A DNA stretch of 64,000 bases from Glutamicibacter arilaitensis Re117 (GCF_000197735.1 NC_014550.1:2790001-2854000), one strand, 5' to 3'; shown: positions 17,733-27,510, numbered from the stretch's first letter. Translations and numbers: made by a program. Notes: generated from the sequence alone by a model not told the origin.

Positions 17733-19709
17733 GTGAGTGATTCGAAAACCCTGGACAACCTGTCGACCGAAACCCGTTCATTTGCTCCAAGCAAGAACTT
17801 CAGCGACCAAGCCATCGCCACCCAGGCTCGCTACGACGCGGCCAATGCCGATCGCTTGGGCTACTGGGCGGACCAAGCACGCCAGGTACTGACTTGGGAC
17901 ACCGACTTCACCGAAACCTTGGACTGGTCGCAAGCACCGGTAGCCAAGTGGTTTGTCGGCGGAAAGCTCAACGCGGCTTACAACGCGCTGGACCGCCACG
18001 TGGAGAATGGCCTGGGCGACCGGGTTGCCATCTACTTCGAGGGCGAGCCGGGCGATACCCGCACCTACACCTATGCGCAGCTGACCGAAGAGGTCAAGAA
18101 GGCCGCCAACGCTTTCGAGTCCCTGGGCGTAGCCAAGGGCGACCGCGTGGCTGTCTACCTGCCGATGATCCCCGAGGCGGTCATTACCATGCTGGCCTGC
18201 GCCCGCATCGGCGCCATCCACTCGGTAGTCTTCGGCGGCTTCTCCGCCGACGCACTGCGCAGCCGCATCGATGACGCGGATGCCAAGCTCGTGGTCACCG
18301 CCGATGGCACCTGGCGCCGTGGCAAGCCATCGCCGCTGAAGCCAGCGGTCGACGAGGCCCTGTCCGCACCGGGACACACCGTGCAGAACGTGCTGGTGGT
18401 CAAGCGCAATGGCGAACCAACCGAATTCGGATCGCTCGATAAGTGGTGGGATGACGTGGTGGGCGCGGCCTCCACCGAGCACACCGCAGTCGCCCACGAC
18501 TCCGAGCACCCGTTGTTCGTGCTCTACACCTCGGGCACCACCGGCAAGCCAAAGGGCATCGTGCACACCACCGGCGGCTTCCTGACCCAGGGCGCAGTCA
18601 CCCACCGCGACACCTTCGACCTGCACCCTGAAACCGATGTCTTCTGGTGCACCGCTGACATCGGCTGGGTCACCGGCCACTCCTATGTCACCTACGCCCC
18701 GCTGATCAACGGCGCTACCCAGGTGATCTATGAAGGCACCCCGGACACCCCGCACCAGGGCCGCTGGTGGGAACTGGTGGAGAAGTACGGCGTGACCATC
18801 TTGTACACCGCACCCACCGCGATCCGCACCTTCATGAAGTGGGGACGGGAGATCCCGGATGGCTATGACCTCTCCTCGCTGCGCGTGCTCGGCTCGGTAG
18901 GCGAACCGATCAACCCTGAAGCGTGGATGTGGTACCGCGATGTCATCGGCACCAACAACGGCAAGAACGGCGAACGCAAGGAACACCCGACCCCGATCGT
19001 GGACACCTGGTGGCAGACCGAAACCGGCGCGCACATGATCGCACCGCTTCCAGGAGTCACCGCCACCAAGCCGGGTTCGGCCCAGGTAGCAGTTCCGGGC
19101 ATCGCCATCGACGTGGTGGATGAAGCCGGCGAGTCCGTGGCCAACGGCCAAGGCGGCTTCCTGGTCATCCGCGAGCCATGGCCAGCAATGCTGCGTGGCA
19201 TCTGGGGCGACATGGACCGCTACAAGGAGACTTACTGGTCCCGCTACGAAAACATGTACTTCGCTGGCGACGGCGCCAAGAAGGATGCTGACGGCGACAT
19301 CTGGCTGCTGGGCCGCGTGGATGACGTGATGAACGTATCCGGGCACCGCCTGTCCACCACCGAAATCGAATCCTCGCTGGTAGCCCACCCGTACGTGGCG
19401 GAAGCCGCAGTGGTTGGTGCCAAGGACGACACGACCGGCGAAGCCGTCGTAGCGTTCGTGATCCTGCAGACCGTGCCAGCCGAGGGCGAAGACGTTGTGG
19501 CTACCCTGCGCAACCACGTAGGCAAGGATATTGGCCCAATCGCCAAGCCGAAGCACGTGCTAGTGGTCCCAGAGCTGCCTAAGACCCGTTCGGGCAAGAT
19601 CATGCGCCGCCTGCTCAAGGATGTCGCCGAAGGCCGCGAGGTCGGCGATGCCACCACGCTCTCGGACTCGACAGTGATGAGCCAGATCGCGCAGTCCATG
19701 GGCAAGTAG
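17733..19709 (+). CDS. acs: Acetyl-CoA synthetase
   Basis: 658 aa from the GTG at 17733, which has GGAAGGA ten bases upstream; an ATG at 17712 is an in-frame alternative. AMP-forming ligase activating acetate to acetyl-CoA. Adenylation motifs are present: [19 protein letters not shown], and the C-terminal [10 protein letters not shown] whose second lysine is the site of inhibitory acetylation in this family. Codon use is strongly biased to C-ending codons, suggesting high expression. A sirtuin gene, whose family can deacetylate Acs, occurs at 37560. Confidence 0.95.
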   Translation: MSDSKTLDNLSTETRSFAPSKNFSDQAIATQARYDAANADRLGYWADQARQVLTWDTDFTETLDWSQAPVAKWFVGGKLNAAYNALDRHVENGLGDRVAIYFEGEPGDTRTYTYAQLTEEVKKAANAFESLGVAKGDRVAVYLPMIPEAVITMLACARIGAIHSVVFGGFSADALRSRIDDADAKLVVTADGTWRRGKPSPLKPAVDEALSAPGHTVQNVLVVKRNGEPTEFGSLDKWWDDVVGAASTEHTAVAHDSEHPLFVLYTSGTTGKPKGIVHTTGGFLTQGAVTHRDTFDLHPETDVFWCTADIGWVTGHSYVTYAPLINGATQVIYEGTPDTPHQGRWWELVEKYGVTILYTAPTAIRTFMKWGREIPDGYDLSSLRVLGSVGEPINPEAWMWYRDVIGTNNGKNGERKEHPTPIVDTWWQTETGAHMIAPLPGVTATKPGSAQVAVPGIAIDVVDEAGESVANGQGGFLVIREPWPAMLRGIWGDMDRYKETYWSRYENMYFAGDGAKKDADGDIWLLGRVDDVMNVSGHRLSTTEIESSLVAHPYVAEAAVVGAKDDTTGEAVVAFVILQTVPAEGEDVVATLRNHVGKDIGPIAKPKHVLVVPELPKTRSGKIMRRLLKDVAEGREVGDATTLSDSTVMSQIAQSMGK

Positions 19710-19730
19710 CCTAAATACGCACTGACACCG

Positions 19731-19778
19731 CAAGCCGCCGTCCTTTCACTTCTTTGCAAGTGAAAGGACGGCGGCTTG
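19731..19778 (+). terminator. Hairpin terminator after acs
   Basis: A perfect 21-bp inverted repeat (CAAGCCGCCGTCCTTTCACT plus one base, and its complement) with a 6-nt loop, 21 nt after the stop. Confidence 0.88.
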
Positions 19779-19841
19779 CTTGTATTACAGGCGCGGGGAA
19801 ATTGACCGGGATTGGGCTGGTTGTGTAATAGATTTGAGTCC

Positions 19842-20294
19842 ATGACTGAGAATGCATCGCACACCATCTTGCTGCTCAATGGCCCCAACCTGAATCTGCT
19901 GGGCACCCGCGAGCCGGAGATCTACGGCCACAACACGCTGGCCGATGTAGAACAGCTCTGCCGCGAAACCGCAGCTTCGCTGGGATTTGAATTGCGTGCC
20001 GTGCAGTCCAACCACGAGGGCGTGCTGATTGATGCGATTCATGAGGCCCGCACTACCGCGGCTGGAATCGTCATGAACCCGGGGGCCTTCACCCACACCT
20101 CGGTGGCTCTGGCCGATGCGATCAGCGGGGTTCAGCTGCCCACCATCGAGGTGCACATTTCCAATGTGCACCAGCGCGAGGCCTTCCGCCACCATTCCTT
20201 CATCTCACCGGTTGCCAGCTCGATTATTGTCGGTGCGGGCGTAAACGGCTACAAGCTGGCAGTCCAGCAGCTGGCCCATTTGCTGGGCCGGTAG
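19842..20294 (+). CDS. aroQ: 3-dehydroquinate dehydratase, type II
   Basis: 150 aa from the ATG at 19842. Type II dehydroquinases open with [19 protein letters not shown], seen here with the catalytic Tyr; later motifs are [24 protein letters not shown] and [17 protein letters not shown] with the catalytic His. It makes 3-dehydroshikimate in aromatic amino-acid synthesis, or runs in quinate breakdown. It stands alone, away from other shikimate genes, and converges on marP. Confidence 0.93.
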   Translation: MTENASHTILLLNGPNLNLLGTREPEIYGHNTLADVEQLCRETAASLGFELRAVQSNHEGVLIDAIHEARTTAAGIVMNPGAFTHTSVALADAISGVQLPTIEVHISNVHQREAFRHHSFISPVASSIIVGAGVNGYKLAVQQLAHLLGR

Positions 20295-20304
20295 TCCCAC
20301 GCCC

Positions 20305-21498
20305 TTAGCCGGAGATGCAGTCCCCGGTCTTGATGCTGGAGCGTCGATCTGCGCCGATTTCCAGGGCCTTTTCGATTTCTTCCAGGCTCAGCGCGAAGCC
20401 CACCTCGTCGTCGCTGCGCGACTTGGCGAAGATCATTCCCACGGCGTCGCCTGAATCATCAAGCAGCGGCCCGCCGGAATTGCCCTGGGCAACTTCTGCG
20501 GTGAGCTGGTACACGGAGATCCGTGAAGGATCGTCACCATAGATATCGGCAACGGAGACAAAGGCGCGGGAAGCAACCATGGCCCCACGGATCTGTTGCG
20601 GGCCGCCAGCAGGGTGCCCGACAAATGTTGCTGCGTCTCCACGCATGAGCTCTTCGTCAGCCAGCGGGATCGGTTCGCTTTGCAGTCCTTCGACATAAAG
20701 CAGCGCGATGTCGGCCTGCGGATCGAAGTAAACAACTTTTCCGCGGTGAACTTCGTCACCGCCAACCTCCACGGTAGCAGCGCTCAATCCGGCAACCACA
20801 TGTGCATTGGTCATGACCAGCTCGTGGTCCACAACGAAGCCAGAACCGGTGAGGTTCACACCGCATTGCACCGCGGTGCCCGAGACCTTGGCAGCCGATT
20901 GTGCTGCTGCCAGCTGCAGGTCGGTGGCGGCCCATTCAGTATTCTCCGGGGCTTGGACAGGAGGCGCGAAAGGCTCCAGGAATGCGGGAAGCGTTTCGGC
21001 GATGACCTTGGAGCGAGCCGCGGAAATTGCGGCATCGACAAACTCCGGTGTCAGACCACGAATTGAGTCGATCATCTTTGACTTGCTGATCTCCAGCGAG
21101 AGCCTTGGAATACCCATGCTGGAAGTGGAAAAGGCCAAGCCACCGATGATTGTGGCGGTAATGAACACCGAAAGCACGCCGCCGGCCAAGCGGTCTGCGG
21201 CGCGCAGGAAATCGACGTTCATCCAGTGCCTGATCCGGGTGGCGATCACTCGTCCCAACGCTTGGCCGAGAATGATCAGCACCGAGGCTGTGGCGACCAT
21301 CAGGCCCACGCGCCACCAGGGGTTCGTGGCGAAGGTGGAGACCAGCGGGATGGCAAAGAACGCGGCGACACCGCCAACGATCAAGCCGAGCATGTCGCCG
21401 ATGGTCAGCAGGAAGCCTCGACGAACTCCAATGATGAAAAACATCAGCAAAACAGCGCAGATGACTACGTCGAGCCAGCTGAAAATTCCGAGCACCAA
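20305..21498 (-). CDS. marP: MarP-like membrane serine protease (CvpA/trypsin fusion)
   Basis: 397 aa. Four N-terminal membrane helices of colicin V production (CvpA) type (residues about 8-120) are joined to a trypsin-fold protease. The triad is visible at about His234 (MTNAHVVAG), Asp263 (ADIALLYV) and Ser343 (GNSGGPLL). Single cysteines before the protease core (QCGVNL) and at the extreme end (GDCISG) match the disulfide of M. tuberculosis MarP. MarP is a periplasm-facing protease needed for acid and oxidative resistance. Same neighbourhood (nth, NUDIX, crp) as Rv3671c. Confidence 0.9.
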   Translation of the reverse strand: MVLGIFSWLDVVICAVLLMFFIIGVRRGFLLTIGDMLGLIVGGVAAFFAIPLVSTFATNPWWRVGLMVATASVLIILGQALGRVIATRIRHWMNVDFLRAADRLAGGVLSVFITATIIGGLAFSTSSMGIPRLSLEISKSKMIDSIRGLTPEFVDAAISAARSKVIAETLPAFLEPFAPPVQAPENTEWAATDLQLAAAQSAAKVSGTAVQCGVNLTGSGFVVDHELVMTNAHVVAGLSAATVEVGGDEVHRGKVVYFDPQADIALLYVEGLQSEPIPLADEELMRGDAATFVGHPAGGPQQIRGAMVASRAFVSVADIYGDDPSRISVYQLTAEVAQGNSGGPLLDDSGDAVGMIFAKSRSDDEVGFALSLEEIEKALEIGADRRSSIKTGDCISG

Positions 21499-21626
21499 GA
21501 CCCCAGTTCATTCATAAAGTTCGTATAAACCCAAGGTACCCTTAGAAGCTGATGGATTTCTGCGAGCAGATTCGCGAGTTTCGGCCGAATGTGCGTGATC
21601 TTCAACATTTTCTTGGTTAAACCACG

Positions 21627-21642
21627 TGTGGAAACTGTCACA
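21627..21642. promoter_or_regulatory. CRP-type site upstream of crp (putative autoregulation)
   Basis: TGTGG-AAACTG-TCACA, one mismatch from TGTGA-N6-TCACA, located 58 bp before the crp start. Together with the site before acs it suggests that the CRP encoded here regulates itself and acetate activation. Confidence 0.65.
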
Positions 21643-21699
21643 TTGTTACCGAATACGGCACAATGAAGTAAGCGCCTACTACTGTTGACAGGAGTTTTA

Positions 21700-22377
21700 A
21701 TGGATATCGAGGTACTGCGTCGCGCGCCACTGTTTGCGTCGCTTGGTGATGAAGTTTTCGCCGCGCTAACCGAAGAATTGACCGAGGTTGATCTGTCCCG
21801 CGGTGCGTCGGTGTTCCGTGAAGGCGATCAGGGTGACCGTTTGTACTTCATCGTTTCTGGCAAGATCAAGCTGGGTCGCACCTCTTCGGATGGCCGAGAA
21901 AACTTGATTGCTGTTCTTGGCCCAGGCGAACTGTTTGGCGAGATGGCACTGTTCGATCCACACCCACGTAACGCAACTGCTACTGCCGTGTCTGAAACCC
22001 GTTTGGCGGGTCTGAGCCACGACAACATGCGCAAGGCTATCTTGAACTCCCCTGAGGTCTCGATCCAGCTGTTGCAGGCTCTGGCTGCACGTCTGCGTCG
22101 AACCAACGAGTCCTTGGCCGACTTGGTTTTCTCCGACGTTCCTGGCCGTGTTGCCAAGGCACTGTTGGATCTGGCTGACCGCTTCGGCCGCCCGGCTACC
22201 GATGGCATCCTGGTTGCTCACGAGCTGACCCAGGAAGAATTGGCTCAGCTGGTTGGTGCTTCCCGCGAAACCGTGAACAAGGCCCTGGCCGAGTTCGTGC
22301 AGCGCGGTTGGCTGCGTCTGGAAGCACGCGCCGTCGTGATTCTGGACATCCAGCGTTTGCGCCAGCGCTCGCGCTAA
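21700..22377 (+). CDS. crp: Crp/Fnr-family transcriptional regulator (cAMP receptor protein)
   Basis: 225 aa from the ATG at 21700, with AGGAG five bases upstream. The cyclic nucleotide-binding domain contains GELFGEMALFDPHPRNATATA, close to the cAMP pocket of GlxR and Rv3676. The C-terminal helix-turn-helix carries LTQEELAQLVGASRETVNKAL. Actinobacterial members control carbon metabolism, including acetate use. A candidate operator lies just upstream. Confidence 0.93.
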   Translation: MDIEVLRRAPLFASLGDEVFAALTEELTEVDLSRGASVFREGDQGDRLYFIVSGKIKLGRTSSDGRENLIAVLGPGELFGEMALFDPHPRNATATAVSETRLAGLSHDNMRKAILNSPEVSIQLLQALAARLRRTNESLADLVFSDVPGRVAKALLDLADRFGRPATDGILVAHELTQEELAQLVGASRETVNKALAEFVQRGWLRLEARAVVILDIQRLRQRSR

Positions 22378-22392
22378 ATCGAAGTTATTCAA

Positions 22393-22428
22393 CTCAGGCC
22401 GAAAATCCTCGCGGATTTTCGGCCTGAG
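22393..22428 (+). terminator. Hairpin terminator after crp
   Basis: A perfect 16-bp stem (CTCAGGCCGAAAATCC) with a 4-nt loop, 15 nt after the stop. Confidence 0.85.
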
Positions 22429-22456
22429 TCGTTTAAGCGTGCTCGCAGTTCGAGCT

Positions 22457-23371
22457 TCAGTGTCCGGCAGAGGCCTGCCATGAACGAGTGGATTCAGCGC
22501 TGATGGAGCCTAGGACTTCTAAATAGTAGATGCCATCACGCACCAGCAGATCCGGATGCTTCAGGTTCAAGGAGCGGGCTCGTGAAAGATAGGCGACCAC
22601 TCCGTTGGCTTCCGCCATGGCTTCCAAGATCATTTCCACCGCCGGATAGGTGATCTCCGAGAGAATCAGGTTCACGGTATTGGGCTGTCCCACTATATCG
22701 CCCAGCTCGCTGGTATTGCGCTTGGCCAGCACTTCACCAGCAGAAAGCCAACGCCCCCATTTACCCTTGCCGCGCAGCAAGGTTGCCTCTTGGCGGTTGG
22801 GCACAGTAGCGGTGAAGTACCAGGTGTCGAAGCGGCGCAGGGCGAAGTTCGGGTTCAGCCAGTGCGATACCGGGCGCAAGAGGTCGGTGCGCAAGCCAAG
22901 CCCGCGCCGACGCAGGAATTCGTCGAATCCAAGATCCTGTCCAGCGATCGACTCGCGGGCGGTCATCCAGTCATCGGCGTCGGTCATTTCGACCACGGAC
23001 TGCTCGTCGGTTCCGGCAAGCAGGATTCCTGTCTCTTCGAAGAGCTCGCGGATGGCGCACACGATATAGGACTGGACCAGCTGCTGGTCCAGTTGATCCA
23101 TGCGCCTGGACCATTGGGACAGGCTCGGGCCGAACCATTGGTAGTTCGCCCCGTCGCTAGCCTCACGGCTACCGCCAGGAAAGGCTACGTTGCCCATAGG
23201 CGATCCGCCAGGGCGATAGGTCAAGTAAGTCTCCACGCCGTGAGAAGAGTCCCGCACAAGGCAAACAGCGGACGCGCGCCGCGGGGTACGCGGAGTGCGT
23301 GAGCCAAAAGAGAACCAGTTCTCGGCGGTAGCGATTTGATGTGGCGGCAAATCAAAGAGCCGGCGCACCAT
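22457..23371 (-). CDS. NUDIX hydrolase-like protein
   Basis: 304 aa from the ATG at 23371 (MVRRLFDLPP). The NUDIX region is expanded: GNVAFPGGSREASDG, then about 40 residues later AIRELFEETGILLAG, so the box is split by an insertion as in the long NUDT19-like group. C-terminal residues contain DTWYFTATVP and a region about preventing glycine-rich folding. Substrate unknown. A strong hairpin separates it from ridA upstream, so it probably has its own promoter or depends on read-through. Confidence 0.75.
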   Translation of the reverse strand: MVRRLFDLPPHQIATAENWFSFGSRTPRTPRRASAVCLVRDSSHGVETYLTYRPGGSPMGNVAFPGGSREASDGANYQWFGPSLSQWSRRMDQLDQQLVQSYIVCAIRELFEETGILLAGTDEQSVVEMTDADDWMTARESIAGQDLGFDEFLRRRGLGLRTDLLRPVSHWLNPNFALRRFDTWYFTATVPNRQEATLLRGKGKWGRWLSAGEVLAKRNTSELGDIVGQPNTVNLILSEITYPAVEMILEAMAEANGVVAYLSRARSLNLKHPDLLVRDGIYYLEVLGSISAESTRSWQASAGH

Positions 23372-23375
23372 ACCG

Positions 23376-23415
23376 CTGCGCGGCCCCGACGGGAAGGCCC
23401 GTCGGGGCCGCGCAG
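23376..23415 (-). terminator. Hairpin between ridA and the NUDIX gene
   Basis: A 15-bp perfect stem (CTGCGCGGCCCCGAC) around a 10-nt segment that can itself pair GGG with CCC. It lies 17 nt after the ridA stop and only 4 nt before the NUDIX start codon, so it may act as a terminator and also affect translation of the NUDIX gene. Confidence 0.7.
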
Positions 23416-23432
23416 CAGGAAACTGGCTTGAA

Positions 23433-23909
23433 TTACTCAAATTCGGCGATGACCTCAACCTCGACCGGAGCATTCAGTGGCAGAACGGCAACGCCGACTG
23501 CTGATCGCGCGTGCAGGCCTGCGTCACCGAGGACTTCACCGAAGAATTCCGATGCCCCGTTGATCACTCCTGGCTGTCCGGTGAACTCTGGTGCAGACGA
23601 CACGAAACCGACAACCTTCACGATGCGCTTAATGCGATCTAGGTCACCAATTTCAGCCTTGATGGCGGCCAGCGCGTTCAGCGCTGCGGTCTGTGCCTGG
23701 GCCTTGGCTTCTTCAGCCGAAACCTCTGCGCCAACCTTTCCAACCGCTGTGAGTTCACCATTAATCAACGGTAGCTGGCCGGAGGTGTAGACGTAGTTGC
23801 CGGTGGTGATGGCAGGCAGGTAGGCAGCTACCGGCTTGGCTACGGCTGGCAAGGCATGACCGAGCTCGGCAAGACGAGCTTCGACACGCGAAGAAGTAGC
23901 TTCTTGCAT
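23433..23909 (-). CDS. RidA family protein (YjgF/YER057c)
   Basis: 158 aa; AGGAGAAATCCC precedes the ATG. The RidA fold shows TGNYVYTSGQLPLINGEL near residue 40 and a C-terminal HARSAVGVAVLPLNAPVEVE, with the conserved Arg of the active site. RidA enzymes hydrolyse reactive enamine/imine intermediates; members with this longer N-terminus are less well defined. Likely co-transcribed with the DUF4177-type gene upstream. Confidence 0.88.
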   Translation of the reverse strand: MQEATSSRVEARLAELGHALPAVAKPVAAYLPAITTGNYVYTSGQLPLINGELTAVGKVGAEVSAEEAKAQAQTAALNALAAIKAEIGDLDRIKRIVKVVGFVSSAPEFTGQPGVINGASEFFGEVLGDAGLHARSAVGVAVLPLNAPVEVEVIAEFE

Positions 23910-23941
23910 GGGATTTCTCCTTTAGTGAATGTTGTTGCTAG

Positions 23942-24097
23942 TTATGCTTTTGGACGCTTCATGTAGGCCACTGGAGACGAGCCGTTAGGGCCTGGAACCA
24001 CGGTTACCAGCTCCCAACCGTCGTCTCCCCACTGGTCCAGAATCTGCTTCGTAGCGTGAATCAAAAGCGGCAAAGTTGCGTATTCCCATTTAGTCAT
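23942..24097 (-). CDS. Small DUF4177-type protein
   Basis: 51 aa from the ATG at 24097 (MTKWEYATLPLL). The pattern WEY...ILDQWGDDGWELVTVVPG is that of DUF4177 proteins, whose function is unknown. A longer frame to 24373 overlaps the divergent penicillin-binding protein gene and is not real. It ends 32 nt before ridA on the same strand, so the two probably form an operon. Confidence 0.75.
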   Translation of the reverse strand: MTKWEYATLPLLIHATKQILDQWGDDGWELVTVVPGPNGSSPVAYMKRPKA

Positions 24098-24134
24098 ACT
24101 CGATACGTTAGCGCGTCCTTGTAAACTAGTGGGT

Positions 24135-26417
24135 ATGGCAGCCAAGAAGTCCCCCTTTTTTGATACCGCTACCACTCTGGGAAAAGTCGTTGCATTCTTC
24201 GGAATCAGCGCCCTGTGTGGTGTGCTCGCAGCAGGCATGCTCGTGCCCATTGCGGCAATCGCTAAAACCGGTTTGACCACCGGTAATAACATTGTCACAG
24301 CGCTTCCGAGCTCGTTTGAAAAGCTCCCGATCCCGGAGCCTTCCACGATCCTGGATGCCGATGGTAAAACCATCGCGACTTTCTACCAGCAAAACCGCCA
24401 GCCTGTGAAGCTTGATGACATCTCGCCAAACATGCGCAAGGCGATCATCTCGGTGGAAGACGAGCGTTTCTACGAGCACAGCGGCATCGACCCTAAGGGC
24501 ATCGCCCGTGCAGTAGTTGGCAACCTCACCTCTTCGAGCCGCTCTGGTGCTTCCACCTTGACCCAGCAGTACGTGAACAACCTGCTGGTGAACAACCAGG
24601 AACTGACCGGCTCCGCTGAGTCCACCGTTTCCGGCCAGAAGGACTATGCAGATAAGATCCGCGAGCTGAAGTACGCGGTAGCGATCGAGAAGGAAATGTC
24701 CAAGGACGAGATCCTGGAGGGCTACTTGAACCTGGTGCTGTTCTCGGGTCGAGAGTACGGCGTGCAGGCTGCCGCTCAGCACTTCTACTCCATCGATGCC
24801 AAGGACCTGAACGTGCAGCAGTCGGCCATGCTCGCCGGCATGGTCCAGTTGCCAAATGTCTACAACCCGCTCAACAACCCTGAGCGTTCCATCGATCGCC
24901 GCAACAAGGTGCTGGGCAATATGTACCGCGCCGACGCGATCACCAAGAAGGAATACGACAAGGCGGTGAAGTCGGATCTCGACCTGAAGCCTAGTAAGTC
25001 CCAGTCTTCCGGCTGTTATTCGGCTGGCGATGACGCTTTCTTCTGCGATCTTGCCACCGAACTGGTTCTGCAAAACGAGTCGTTGGGAAAGACCCGCGAG
25101 GACCGTGAAAACATGTTGTACCGCGGTGGCCTGACTGTCAAGACAACCTTGAACAGCAAGCTGAATGAAAAAGCTGCAAAGGATGCGCGCAAGGCCATCG
25201 ACCCGGAAGCCAAGTCGAATACAGACGTGGCATCCGCCATTGTGTCAGTAGAACCAGGTACTGGAAACATTCTGGCTATGGCACAAAACACGGCTTATGA
25301 CCCTGCTGGCGGTCACGGAAAAACTACTCTGAATTATTCTGTTGAGCGTTCTCTAGGTGGCGCCGGTGGTTTCCAAGCTGGTTCAACTATGAAGCCCTAC
25401 ACCACACTGGCATGGCTTAAAGAGGGCCACAATATGTGGGACACCATTGATGCAAGGCGCGATCACTACTCAGGCTCGTATGACTGGAAGGCCTCCTGCT
25501 TGCCCACTGGATCCACACGTGCCTATGGCGGCTGGGACGTGAATAACGCGTCAATCGGATTCAAGCGCAAAATGAAAGTTAATTACGGACTTAAGTGGTC
25601 GATTAACACCGCAACCGTAGCCGAGGCCGCAAGACTCGATCTTTGCAATATCACCGACTACACCACAAAGTTGGGACTAGTCGATTACGACAGCGGCAAG
25701 GGCGAGCCGATTTCCGCGACGCACCCATCTTTCGTTATTGGTACTCCTAAGATCACTCCCCTGGCGCAGGCTGCAGCCTTCGCAGCGTTCGCCAACAAGG
25801 GTGAATACTGCGAACCACGTGCGATCATGTCGATCACTGACAAAGATGGCACCGACTACAAAGTCAAGAAGGAAACCTGTTCGCAGGAAATCGATCCGAC
25901 CTATGTTGCCGACCTGAATGGAACACTGAAGTCTATTGCAACTGACCGAGTTTCTAAGGGCAGAGTTTCAGGTCCGATTGCTGGTAAAACTGGTACGAAT
26001 AACTGGTCGACTTCGACTTGGTTCGTGGGCTACACGACAGGCATTTCCACTGCAGCTTGGGTGGGACGAGTCAATGCGACCGCCGCTGAGAAAGAAAATA
26101 CGCTTCAGGGTTCGATGATCAACGACCAGCGGGCTTCAATGGTGCTCGACTCCTCGACCTACGCTGCACCGCTGTGGGTGGACTTCATGGAAGAGGCCGT
26201 GCACGAATACGAGCGCAACAACTTCGGTTCGGCCCGTCGCCAGCCGCCTCCACCAAAGCCGAAGGAAGAAGACGATTCCAAGTCCGACTCAGATGAGAAG
26301 GATAATGACAAGGAAGAGAAGAAGGAAGATTCCAAGCCCAAGGAAAAATCCTCCTCCACGCCCGACTCCGATAACGGCAATCGCGGCAACGGAAATGGCA
26401 AGAAGTCCGATGACTAG
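24135..26417 (+). CDS. Class A penicillin-binding protein (transglycosylase/transpeptidase)
   Basis: 760 aa from the ATG at 24135; GTG 24129 is an alternative. A cytoplasmic start and one membrane helix (residues about 15-50) lead to a GT51 transglycosylase with EDERFYEHSGID, then a transpeptidase with SxxK (GSTMKPY), SIN (KWSINTA) and KTGT motifs. The last 60 residues are a Lys/Glu/Asp/Ser tail after PPPPKP. It polymerises and cross-links peptidoglycan at the membrane outer face. Within 25.2-26.1 kb the codons are clearly less C-ending than in the flanks, suggesting mosaic origin of the transpeptidase domain. Confidence 0.92.
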   Translation: MAAKKSPFFDTATTLGKVVAFFGISALCGVLAAGMLVPIAAIAKTGLTTGNNIVTALPSSFEKLPIPEPSTILDADGKTIATFYQQNRQPVKLDDISPNMRKAIISVEDERFYEHSGIDPKGIARAVVGNLTSSSRSGASTLTQQYVNNLLVNNQELTGSAESTVSGQKDYADKIRELKYAVAIEKEMSKDEILEGYLNLVLFSGREYGVQAAAQHFYSIDAKDLNVQQSAMLAGMVQLPNVYNPLNNPERSIDRRNKVLGNMYRADAITKKEYDKAVKSDLDLKPSKSQSSGCYSAGDDAFFCDLATELVLQNESLGKTREDRENMLYRGGLTVKTTLNSKLNEKAAKDARKAIDPEAKSNTDVASAIVSVEPGTGNILAMAQNTAYDPAGGHGKTTLNYSVERSLGGAGGFQAGSTMKPYTTLAWLKEGHNMWDTIDARRDHYSGSYDWKASCLPTGSTRAYGGWDVNNASIGFKRKMKVNYGLKWSINTATVAEAARLDLCNITDYTTKLGLVDYDSGKGEPISATHPSFVIGTPKITPLAQAAAFAAFANKGEYCEPRAIMSITDKDGTDYKVKKETCSQEIDPTYVADLNGTLKSIATDRVSKGRVSGPIAGKTGTNNWSTSTWFVGYTTGISTAAWVGRVNATAAEKENTLQGSMINDQRASMVLDSSTYAAPLWVDFMEEAVHEYERNNFGSARRQPPPPKPKEEDDSKSDSDEKDNDKEEKKEDSKPKEKSSSTPDSDNGNRGNGNGKKSDD

Positions 26418-26427
26418 CTGAACATTA

Positions 26428-26465
26428 GAAAGGCCGCGTCCAACTTTGGTTGGACGCGGCCTTTC
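26428..26465 (+). terminator. Hairpin terminator after the penicillin-binding protein gene
   Basis: A perfect 17-bp stem (GAAAGGCCGCGTCCAAC) with a 4-nt loop, 10 nt after the stop. Confidence 0.85.
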
Positions 26466-26537
26466 GGTTTAGATTGGCATAGGAGAACTTCACCAGAAGC
26501 TGCTTCCGGGTTTCGAAAGGTCAATGGCACATAAGTC

Positions 26538-27491
26538 ATGGTTGAACAGAATAATTTCGCTTCGGCGCTACGTCATGCCGCTGGTACAGCTGCCCTTGCG
26601 ACCACCGGTGCTTTGGCACTGGGCGGCGCGCTGGTGGGCTACGGCATGCTCGAAACCCAGAAGTTCGGGCTGCGCCACGAGAGCCTGAAGGTCCTGCCGC
26701 GCGGATACCGCGACATCAAGGTCCTGCATCTTTCAGACATCCACATGGTGCCGGGGCAAGAAGCCAAAACCAAGTGGCTGCGCGGTTTGGCAGATCTGGA
26801 ACCTGACTTCGTCATCAACACCGGTGACAACCTCAGCCACCGCAAAGGCGTGCCAGCGTTGATCAAGGCACTCGAACCACTGATGGCTTTCCCTGGCGCA
26901 TTCGTACCCGGCTCGAACTGCTATTACGCACCGAAGCTGAAGAACCCGTTCAGGTACCTGACTCCTTCCAACGGCACCCCCAAGCCTGCAACAAGGGACC
27001 AGCTGCCCTTCGAAGAAATGCACCGCGCCTTTGGCAGCGCTGGCTGGATCAACATGTCCAACCGTGCGCATTCCACGGTGCTCAACGGCTTGCGCCTGGA
27101 TCTAACCGGCGTCGATGATCCGCACCTGGAACGCGACCACTTCGCAGGCTGGCCGCGCGGCTCTTCTTCCAGCAACGAGGCACCCCATGTGCGCATTGCG
27201 CTGACCCACGCACCCTACCAGCGGGTCCTGGACCAGTTCACCGAGGCGAATGCGGATGTCATTTTCGCCGGTCATACCCATGGCGGCCAGGTCTGCATCC
27301 CAGGCTACGGCGCCTTGGTCTCCAACTGCGATCTGCCAACATGGCGTGCGCGCGGACTGACCGATTGGGACTACAACGGCAACACTGTCCCGCTGAATGT
27401 CTCGGCCGGCCTGGGCACTTCGCGCTTCGCACCGATTCGCTTTGCTTGCCCTCCAGAAGCAGTGCTGGTCACTTTGACGGCCCGCGACTAG
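26538..27491 (+). CDS. Membrane-anchored metallophosphoesterase
   Basis: 317 aa. A hydrophobic N-terminal segment (residues about 12-36) precedes a calcineurin-like phosphoesterase. Metal-binding motifs are LHLSDIH (about 62-68), NTGDN, and GHTHGGQ near residue 245. The usual GNHD block appears as GSNCYY; related actinobacterial proteins have GSND-type versions as I remember them, so Cys here is unusual. Substrate unknown. The gene follows the penicillin-binding protein gene, as in M. tuberculosis (Rv3682-Rv3683), with its own terminator. Confidence 0.85.
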   Translation: MVEQNNFASALRHAAGTAALATTGALALGGALVGYGMLETQKFGLRHESLKVLPRGYRDIKVLHLSDIHMVPGQEAKTKWLRGLADLEPDFVINTGDNLSHRKGVPALIKALEPLMAFPGAFVPGSNCYYAPKLKNPFRYLTPSNGTPKPATRDQLPFEEMHRAFGSAGWINMSNRAHSTVLNGLRLDLTGVDDPHLERDHFAGWPRGSSSSNEAPHVRIALTHAPYQRVLDQFTEANADVIFAGHTHGGQVCIPGYGALVSNCDLPTWRARGLTDWDYNGNTVPLNVSAGLGTSRFAPIRFACPPEAVLVTLTARD

Positions 27492-27510
27492 AACGCCGCT
27501 TTCTATCCTT

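Noticed and set aside
17778..19556. 592-residue open frame antisense to acs
   Set aside because: A by-product of C-ending codon bias in acs; no ribosome site, no domain, and acs itself is certain.
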